The notes beneath the pieces were generated by a model, which saw only the letters and a program-made list of their open reading frames with translations, was not told the DNA's origin and ran no database searches. Made by a program: the position numbers and the translations under genes. Source: Actinoplanes philippinensis (GTDB lineage Bacteria; Actinomycetota; Actinomycetes; Mycobacteriales; Micromonosporaceae). From it: a stretch of DNA of 64,000 bases. Positions 58,397-64,000 of this stretch are shown in pieces. Every line of letters starts with the position of its first letter. The stretch's first letter is position 1. The DNA lies in NCBI RefSeq assembly GCF_900113015.1, contig NZ_FONV01000012.1, positions 248,001-312,000 on the forward strand, written 5' to 3'.

Positions 58397-59416
58397 TCAT
58401 GCGGTCGGCTCCAGGGACTGGACCAGCTGGGTCACGTCGGCGATGTACTCGAACCAGTCACGGTCGGACTGGTAGCCCAGCTCCGCGTTGACCTTCAGCA
58501 TCGACTCGTTGTGCTGCGCGTTCCACGTCTGCACCTGACGCAGCGTCGGCTCGGCGGCCCGCAACTCGAACAGCATCCGCGCCTTGATCGCCCGGTCGAT
58601 GCCGTAGCCACGATGCTCCCGGACCACGATCGTGTCGTACTGATCGGCCCGCTCCGGATGCTGCGCCGGCACGACCACCTCGGTCAGCCCCGCCACGGTG
58701 CCGGTGGCCTCGTGGATCGCCAGCACGATGTAAGGTTTCAGCCCGCGCTTGTGCAGCGTCTCCAGCGAATCACGCAGCCGCTGCGGGTCCGACGAGCGGG
58801 GCGCCAGGTCCAGATCGTCGTCGTCACGCTGCGCATCCGCCTTCGCCTGGGCGTAGGCGGCGAGCAGATGATCCGGCGGTCCGCCCGGGTGATACTCGAT
58901 GCGGTATCCGGAGCTGAGCCCGTTGGCCATCCCGCCGAGCGCCGGCCAGTCCACGGTGTCCAGGTTGAGGACACTGCGCGTCTCCACATACTCCCGCTCG
59001 AACCCGAGAGACTCGTAGAACGGGATCGCCGACGTGCCGCCGATCGCCTCCACACCGATCGAGGAGAAACCCTCCAGATAGGCGCGGCGGGTCGCCACCG
59101 CCAGCAGCTGCCGGCCCAGGCCACGACGCCGCAACTCGGGACGGACCACCACCTCGAGCACACCGATGTCGCCGAGCAACAGGATGTTCACATGCCCGAA
59201 GATCTTGCCCTCGCCCTCCGGGAGGCGATCGTCCTCAGCGACCCAGGTGATCCGGCGCTCGCCCGGCATGGTCTCGGCGAGATACTCCCTGACCTGCACG
59301 TCCCGCCAGGGTGGATCATCCGGGAGATCAACCGCCAAGACCGCGTTCACCGTCTCCACGAGCGAGTTGATCTCGGCCGCGGACGCGGAGCGGGGATCCC
59401 ATTCACGCACCCTCAC
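58397..59416 (-). CDS. Tandem GNAT-family N-acetyltransferase
   Basis: The 339-residue protein has a first GNAT domain with the acetyl-CoA loop VVRPELRRRGLGRQLLAVAT and AIPFYESLGFE. The second is degenerate (IVVREHRGYGIDRAIKARML, ESMLKVNAELGYQSD). Two-domain enzymes of this kind include mycothiol synthase MshD, but I see no specific MshD signature, so the substrate is open. ATG 59416 begins RVREWDPRSASAAE. Confidence 0.8.
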   Translation of the reverse strand: MRVREWDPRSASAAEINSLVETVNAVLAVDLPDDPPWRDVQVREYLAETMPGERRITWVAEDDRLPEGEGKIFGHVNILLLGDIGVLEVVVRPELRRRGLGRQLLAVATRRAYLEGFSSIGVEAIGGTSAIPFYESLGFEREYVETRSVLNLDTVDWPALGGMANGLSSGYRIEYHPGGPPDHLLAAYAQAKADAQRDDDDLDLAPRSSDPQRLRDSLETLHKRGLKPYIVLAIHEATGTVAGLTEVVVPAQHPERADQYDTIVVREHRGYGIDRAIKARMLFELRAAEPTLRQVQTWNAQHNESMLKVNAELGYQSDRDWFEYIADVTQLVQSLEPTA

Positions 59417-59525
59417 TCGTACATCGTGCCGTTTGGGAGACCTCCAGGGAAGTGCTGACCACGCAAAAGTACTTCAGCGCTCACTCAGCGTCGCTATGAT
59501 CACCGATGTTCCGCGGCCGGGGCGG

Positions 59526-61172
59526 TCAGGCCTTGCTGCGCTGCCCGTACTCCTGAGCGGTCGTGAACACCTTCTGCGCATAGGGCCGGACCGCGTTGTA
59601 CGACAGGATCGCGTCCCACCAGGAGTCGGTCTTGGACAGGTCACGGCTGCCCTTGCACAGATAGACCGCCGCGGTCAGCGCCGCGTCGTCGATGTCGTTC
59701 GGGTTCGCCACACCGTCCCGGTCGGCGTCGATCGCCGTCTCCTTCCAGGTCGCCGGGATGAACTGCATCGGCCCGATCGCCCGGTCGAACGTGGTGTCCT
59801 GATCCAGCGCGCCCCGATCGGTGTCGGCGACCAGCTGCCGGCCGCCCTGCCCGTCCAGCGGCAGCCCGAGGATCGTCGGCTGCGCCACCCCGTCCGCCCC
59901 GAGGACCGCCCCGTTGAAGCTGCCGTGCGACGACTCGACCTTGCCGATCGCCGCCAGCGTGGTCCACTCCAGGCGGCAGCCCGGGTTGGTCTGCGCGAGC
60001 ACCAGTTCGGCGTAGCCGTAAGCCTGCACCGCCACCACCGGGATACCCACCCGGGTGCCGGTCTGCTGCGCCCACGCCGCCAGCGCGTCCGCGGGCCGCG
60101 CCGCGTTCACCGCCGGCTGGGTCGGAGGAACCCCCGGCAGCCCGGTGGCCCCGCCCGGCAGGCTCGGCAGCGTCCCCGCCCCCGGCAGCCCGGTCCCGGC
60201 GCCCGGCAGCCCCGTCCCGGCTCCCGGCAGGCCGGTGCCTGCCCCCGGAAGCCCCGGATCGGTGCCCGGCGACGCCCCCGCGGGCGGCGCCGAACCCGCC
60301 GGCCCGCCCCCGAACGTGGGAGTGGCACTGGGCGCGGGCGTGGCCTCCAGCGCTTGCGGCACCAGGTACGCCCCGAACGACCCGGCCAGCACGACAAGCG
60401 TCGCCACCAGCACCCCGGGCACCACGACCCGGCCGACCGGCCCCCGCGTCCAGGTCGCCACCCCACGCGCGGCCCGCCCGGTCGCCTGCAACGGCCGGAA
60501 CCGCCGCCGTGCCTTCCCCGCACCCGCTGCGCCGGCCTCAGTCCCGCCCGGGCTGGCCCCGGCCTCGGTCCCGCCCGCCTTGCCCCCAGCACTGGTCTCG
60601 CCCGGTTTGGCTGCGGCGCTGCTCTCGCCCGGTTTGTCCGCGGCTTCAGTCCCGCCTGCCTTGCCCTCAGCGCTGGTCTCGCCCGCCTTGCGCCCAGCGC
60701 TGGTCTCGCCCGTTTTGCCGGCCGGTCCGCCGGTCTTGGCGTTCACGGTTGTCTTGTTGTCCGGTTCGCGAGTCTTGGCGCTCTCCGCAGCCTTGCCGGT
60801 CGTATCGCCGGTCTTGGCATCTGCGGTTGCCTGGTCAGCCAACCCGCTCGCTTCGACCCCAGCCTCAGACTTGGCGTCCGCACCACTCCCGGTGCCCGGG
60901 CCCGCCCCGGCAGTGCTGGCGCGCCGGCCCGCATCCGCACTGGCGGGCGTCGCCGCACCACCGGCTTTGGTCTCGGCGGCGGGCTTGGTGTCCTGGCTTG
61001 TCCCGGCGGCAGCGGAGCGGGTGTCGGCCTCGGTCGTGGCGGGCTTCGCCTCGTCACCGGGGGTGGGCTCGTCGGTGGGGGCCGCGCCGGAACTGGCCAG
61101 GGGTCCTGGCTGCTGCGGTGCTGCGGACCGCAGCTCCGGCTGCTCTGCTGGGTTGTTCGACGCCTCCACCAC
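59526..61172 (-). CDS. Membrane-anchored lytic transglycosylase with repeat-rich regions
   Basis: The 548-residue protein has a cytoplasmic Ala/Gly/Thr/Lys-rich N-terminus (1-220), one membrane helix (about 248-275, VVVPGVLVATLVVLAGSFGA), a Gly/Pro linker with GLPGAGT repeats, and an SLT/MltB-like domain (about 355-548) with the catalytic Glu in AIGKVESSHGSFNG, DRAIGPMQFIPATWKE and ILSYNAVRPYAQKV. It should cleave glycan strands outside the membrane. The start may be either of two consecutive GTG codons at 61172. The low-complexity parts make the N-terminus uncertain. Confidence 0.85.
   Translation of the reverse strand: MVEASNNPAEQPELRSAAPQQPGPLASSGAAPTDEPTPGDEAKPATTEADTRSAAAGTSQDTKPAAETKAGGAATPASADAGRRASTAGAGPGTGSGADAKSEAGVEASGLADQATADAKTGDTTGKAAESAKTREPDNKTTVNAKTGGPAGKTGETSAGRKAGETSAEGKAGGTEAADKPGESSAAAKPGETSAGGKAGGTEAGASPGGTEAGAAGAGKARRRFRPLQATGRAARGVATWTRGPVGRVVVPGVLVATLVVLAGSFGAYLVPQALEATPAPSATPTFGGGPAGSAPPAGASPGTDPGLPGAGTGLPGAGTGLPGAGTGLPGAGTLPSLPGGATGLPGVPPTQPAVNAARPADALAAWAQQTGTRVGIPVVAVQAYGYAELVLAQTNPGCRLEWTTLAAIGKVESSHGSFNGAVLGADGVAQPTILGLPLDGQGGRQLVADTDRGALDQDTTFDRAIGPMQFIPATWKETAIDADRDGVANPNDIDDAALTAAVYLCKGSRDLSKTDSWWDAILSYNAVRPYAQKVFTTAQEYGQRSKA
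60155..60255 (-). repeat. 21-bp repeats coding for GLPGAGT
   Basis: Four to five in-frame copies of a 21-bp unit encode GLPGAGT in the linker after the membrane helix. Limits are approximate. They probably give a flexible wall-spanning spacer. Confidence 0.75.
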
Positions 61173-61307
61173 GCGTCGACCCTACCCGCCGGAAACCACT
61201 CCCGGGAGGGACGCCGGCCGCCTGTGGACAACGCCCGCGCAACGGTCCGGCAACACCTCGCCGAACTCGCCGTGCACGGCCCACCGCACGGGCCCTACGC
61301 TGGTCGG

Positions 61308-61517
61308 ATGCCGCGTTATGAGTTCCGGTGCCGCGCGTGTGGCGCCACCTTCGAGGTCAGTCGTCCGATGCGTGCGGCCGCCGATCCGGCGTCGTGTCCG
61401 CAGGGGCATGCCGACACCGTCAAGCTGTTGTCCACTGTCGCCGTGACGGGCCGTGGTGGCGGGCCGCGGCCGGCGCCCTCCGGGGGCGGTTGTTGTGGCG
61501 GTGGCTGCGGCTGCTGA
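61308..61517 (+). CDS. FmdB-family zinc ribbon protein
   Basis: The 69-residue product begins PRYEFRCRACGATFEVSRPM, the FmdB zinc-ribbon start, with a second metal site in ASCPQGHADTVKLLSTVAV. It ends in Gly and four clustered Cys (GGGCCGGGCGC). FmdB-like proteins are widespread small regulators or metal proteins of uncertain role. It starts at ATG 61308, divergent from the transglycosylase gene. Confidence 0.88.
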   Translation: MPRYEFRCRACGATFEVSRPMRAAADPASCPQGHADTVKLLSTVAVTGRGGGPRPAPSGGGCCGGGCGC

Positions 61518-61852
61518 TCGACGGAGGTGTCGCGCGGCCGCCCCGGCCGGCCGCGCGGCTGTCGACTTCGGCCGGTGACCTTCTCCTTGCTCGCGGTGGC
61601 TTTTCATTGCCCCGTACGGGTACACCCGGCCGCCCTCACGGTTTTGGCCGGGCGCGGCGTTTCCGCGTTCGATCTCTTTCGTTACGAGACGCGTAGTCCC
61701 GTATGCCTCCGGTCGATGTGGCGATCAGGATGTCCTCCGTAAGAGGTCGGCCATGGCGGGATTTTGATTACCGTCCGTTTCTACGATGGGCGGTGACGCA
61801 GAGATACGGCAGCATGATGCGCGACTTCCCAGAAGGGGGCGGAGGTTCCACC
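61518..61852 (+). promoter_or_regulatory. FmdB terminator and cyclase-gene upstream region
   Basis: The stem CGCGCGGCC/GGCCGCGCG (61531-61539 with 61549-61557) lies 14 bases after the FmdB stop and probably ends it. The remaining ~295 bases have lower GC and must hold the next promoter; I see no convincing element or gene in it. Confidence 0.5.
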
Positions 61853-64000
61853 GTGTCGGGACGGATCGAGCTACCCAGTGGCCTGGTGACCTTTATGTTC
61901 ACCGACATCGAGGGCTCGACGCGGCTTGCCCGGATGCTCGGTGAGACATACCGGAGCGTTCTCGGAGCGCACCGAGCGGTGCTACGCGGAGTATTCGATG
62001 ACTTCGGGGGTGTCGAGCTTCTCACGGAGGGTGACTCCTTTTTCGTAGCGTTCTCGAACGCCGACGCGGCTGTCGCGGCGTGTGTCGAGGCGCAGCGCCG
62101 ACTGTCCGCACACGACTGGCCACGGCACGACGCGGTGCCCCGGGTTCGGATGGGCCTGCACACCGGCCGGGCCGTTCCGGTCGGTCAGGAGTACGCGAGC
62201 GCCGAGGTGCACCGGGCCGCCCGGGTGTCCGCGGCCGCCCACGGTGGTCAGGTGCTCTGCTCGGAGGCGACGGCCCTGGCGGTGACCGCCACGTACGCCG
62301 CCGCGACCGGTGGCTCGGCCGGCGCCGCGGCCGCCGCCACGCTGGCCACCGTGGACCTGCTGGATCTCGGCGCGTTCCGGCTGCGCGGGTTCGACGACGA
62401 CGAGCGGCTGTTCCAGGTGATGGCGCCCGGCCTGGAGCGGGACTTCCCGCGCCCGCGGACGGCGGAGGCGCCCCGGCACAATCTGCCGGCCGAGCACACC
62501 CCGTTCGTGGGCCGCCGGGCCGAGCTGACCGAGCTGGCCGGCCTGATCAGCCATCACCGCCTGGTCACGGTCGTCGGGCCGGGTGGCTCCGGCAAGACGC
62601 GTCTCACCCATGCCGTCGCGGAGCAGTTGCTTCCGGCGTATCCCGGTGGTGTCTGGACGATCGATGCCGCGAGCGCGGCGAAGGGCCTGCCGCACGCCCT
62701 GGCCGCGGCTCTCGGTCTGCGCCCCGAGCCGGGCCGGCCGCTGATCGACACGCTGGTGGAGGAGTGCGCGGAGCGCCGCATGCTGGTGGTGCTGCAGACG
62801 TGTGACGCCGCGCCCGCGCTGACCGCGACCCTGGCGCATCGGCTGCTCAGCCGCTGCCGCCGGCTCGATGTGCTGGCGACCGCCCGGGCGCCGCTCGCGC
62901 TCGCCGGGGAGACCGTGTGGCGGATCCCGCCGCTGGTGCCGGCGGACGCGTTCGCGCTGCTGCGGGATCGTGCCGCGGCCGCGCAGGGCGGTCGGCCCGG
63001 TGACGGCGATCCGCAGCTGGCCCGGCTGGCCGCCCGGCTGGAGGGGTCGCCGCTGGCGATCCAGCTGGCCGCCGCCCGGCTGCGGCTGCTCCCGGCCGAG
63101 CAACTGGCCCGCCGCCTCGACGACCCGCTGGGCGCGCTGGACAACGACGCCGCGGGCGACGGCCGGCACGCCAGCCTCGCCAACAACCTGGCCTGGTCCT
63201 ACCGCATGCTGGGCCGCCGTGCCGCGGAGCTGCTGCGCCGCCTGGCCGTCTTCGCCGGCCCGGTCGATCTCACGACCGTCGAGTGGTACGACCGGGACGC
63301 GCTCAGCGCTCTCTCGGAGCTGGCCGACAAGTCACTGGTCGAGGTGACGCCCGGCCCCCGGTACCGGTTGTCCGAGCAGGTCCGTGCCTACGCGCTGCGC
63401 CGTCTCGCCGCGGCCGGCGACGAACCGGCCGCCCGTGACCGTCACCTGACCTGGTCGCTGCACACCCTGGACCGGGTCACCCGGGACACCGACGAGCAGG
63501 CGCGCACGCTGTCGCTGACCGACCTGAGCCCCTATGTCGCCGAGTGGCGGACGGCGCTGCGCTGGGCGGTGGAGATCGGTGACGTGGCGGCGGGGCTGCG
63601 GCTCGCGGCCGCTCTGGACCCGTGGTGGCGGGAGCACGGCGAGACCGGGGAGGGCCGTGAGCTGCTCGCCGCCCTGTATCAGCGGCTGCCGGCCGACGTC
63701 CCGGCGCCCGAGCTGGCCGCCGCCTACCTGGTGCACGCGGGTCTGACGACCGACCGGGCCGAGCAGGACCACTACCTGACGGTCGCCGAGGCCACGGCCG
63801 GTGCGGAGCCCGAGTTGACCACCCGCATCCGGGTGGCCCGGCTGGCCGTGGGCGGCGACGATCCGGGTGCCGCCGAGCAGGACTGCCGGGAGGCGATCGC
63901 GGTGGCCGAGCGGGCCGGTGTCCCGAACGCCGCCTTCCCCGCCGTGCTGAACCTGGCCGAGCTGCTCTGGCGCCGGGACGCCCTGACCGAGGCGGCGGAG
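61853..64000 (+). CDS. Class III adenylate/guanylate cyclase-domain ATPase regulator (3' end outside window)
   Basis: GTG 61853 has GGAGG seven bases upstream; ATG 61814 in frame is an alternative. The frame stays open to the window end, giving about 716 residues so far. Residues ~8-185 are a class III cyclase domain (LVTFMFTDIEGSTRLARMLG, LLTEGDSFFVAFSNA, VRMGLHTGRAV) with both metal Asp positions. An AfsR/STAND-type ATPase follows (TPFVGRRAELTEL, VVGPGGSGKTRLTHAVAEQL), then a winged helix and TPR-like repeats. Such proteins are probably signal-responsive regulators. The acidic Walker B region reads MLVVLQTCD, with Gln where Asp is expected. Confidence 0.88.
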   Translation, partial: MSGRIELPSGLVTFMFTDIEGSTRLARMLGETYRSVLGAHRAVLRGVFDDFGGVELLTEGDSFFVAFSNADAAVAACVEAQRRLSAHDWPRHDAVPRVRMGLHTGRAVPVGQEYASAEVHRAARVSAAAHGGQVLCSEATALAVTATYAAATGGSAGAAAAATLATVDLLDLGAFRLRGFDDDERLFQVMAPGLERDFPRPRTAEAPRHNLPAEHTPFVGRRAELTELAGLISHHRLVTVVGPGGSGKTRLTHAVAEQLLPAYPGGVWTIDAASAAKGLPHALAAALGLRPEPGRPLIDTLVEECAERRMLVVLQTCDAAPALTATLAHRLLSRCRRLDVLATARAPLALAGETVWRIPPLVPADAFALLRDRAAAAQGGRPGDGDPQLARLAARLEGSPLAIQLAAARLRLLPAEQLARRLDDPLGALDNDAAGDGRHASLANNLAWSYRMLGRRAAELLRRLAVFAGPVDLTTVEWYDRDALSALSELADKSLVEVTPGPRYRLSEQVRAYALRRLAAAGDEPAARDRHLTWSLHTLDRVTRDTDEQARTLSLTDLSPYVAEWRTALRWAVEIGDVAAGLRLAAALDPWWREHGETGEGRELLAALYQRLPADVPAPELAAAYLVHAGLTTDRAEQDHYLTVAEATAGAEPELTTRIRVARLAVGGDDPGAAEQDCREAIAVAERAGVPNAAFPAVLNLAELLWRRDALTEAAE

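Noticed and set aside
12277..58400. Shared fragments GTCCTCAAC and ATGCGGTGGT near 12285-12375 and 58325-58380
   Set aside because: The order of the fragments differs between the two places and the matches are short, so chance in GC-rich DNA is likely.
59166..61292. Long plus-strand frame running into FmdB
   Set aside because: Only the last 69 codons, from ATG 61308, give the FmdB zinc ribbon. The rest is antisense to the GNAT and transglycosylase genes.

Overview
The window is very GC-rich actinobacterial DNA (GTG and TTG starts, strong G/C bias at third codon positions). It combines a nearly complete flagellar cluster with mycothiol (mshA), senX3-regX3, bldN-rsbN, rex-hemACDB and bS22 genes. 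Flagella plus developmental sigma-BldN and mycothiol in one genome point to a zoospore-forming member of the Micromonosporaceae, most likely Actinoplanes or a close relative. This is an inference from gene content; no ribosomal RNA is present to confirm it.

Positions 1-25.8 kb hold the flagellar cluster, arranged in opposed and divergent blocks. The block fliM(3' end)-fliN-fliO-fliP-fliR-flhB-flhA-flhF-like-small membrane protein reads rightward. It meets a leftward unit fliJ-peptidoglycan hydrolase-fliK. To the right lie the leftward basal-body operon flgB-flgC-fliE-fliF-fliG-fliH-fliI and the leftward filament genes fliC, fliD, fliS and a fliT-like gene. A rightward unit flgN-flgK-flgL-fliW, with csrA after a hairpin, follows. 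Five sites with the same sigma-28-like spacing (CTCA, 16-17 bases, then GCCGA or ACCGA) sit in front of flhA, fliJ, flgB, fliC and flgN, so one flagellar sigma factor probably drives all five units. A direct repeat like the A. missouriensis TcrA box lies just upstream of the flgB promoter. Oddities are the lack of fliQ between fliP and fliR, an FlhB cleavage motif NPVH, a FlhF relative without GTPase motifs, and a two-enzyme wall hydrolase between fliJ and fliK.

Positions 25.9-33.2 kb are mixed accessory genes: a degenerate PHP-domain protein, an SRPBCC protein, a membrane histidine kinase, a DUF7455 protein, a secreted subtilisin, a lone receiver protein, a methyltransferase-like protein and an SDR oxidoreductase. 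Positions 33.3-41.2 kb are a conserved actinobacterial block: mshA, a YbjN-like gene, an MFS exporter, gpmA, phoU, senX3 and regX3. Here the DNA carries 38-bp tandem repeats across the mshA/ybjN junction, a long imperfect palindrome between gpmA and phoU, and an apparent frameshift at the end of senX3.

Positions 41.2-52.4 kb hold small metabolic and regulatory genes, the bS22-epimerase-acyltransferase set and the bldN-rsbN sigma/anti-sigma pair. Positions 52.4-58.3 kb are the redox-regulated haem operon rex-hemA-hemC-cobA/hemD-hemB, with a near-consensus Rex operator upstream of rex. The right end has a tandem GNAT protein, a repeat-rich lytic transglycosylase, an FmdB zinc ribbon and the start of a cyclase-domain/ATPase regulator that runs off the window. 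I saw no tRNA, rRNA, CRISPR array, insertion sequence or prophage.
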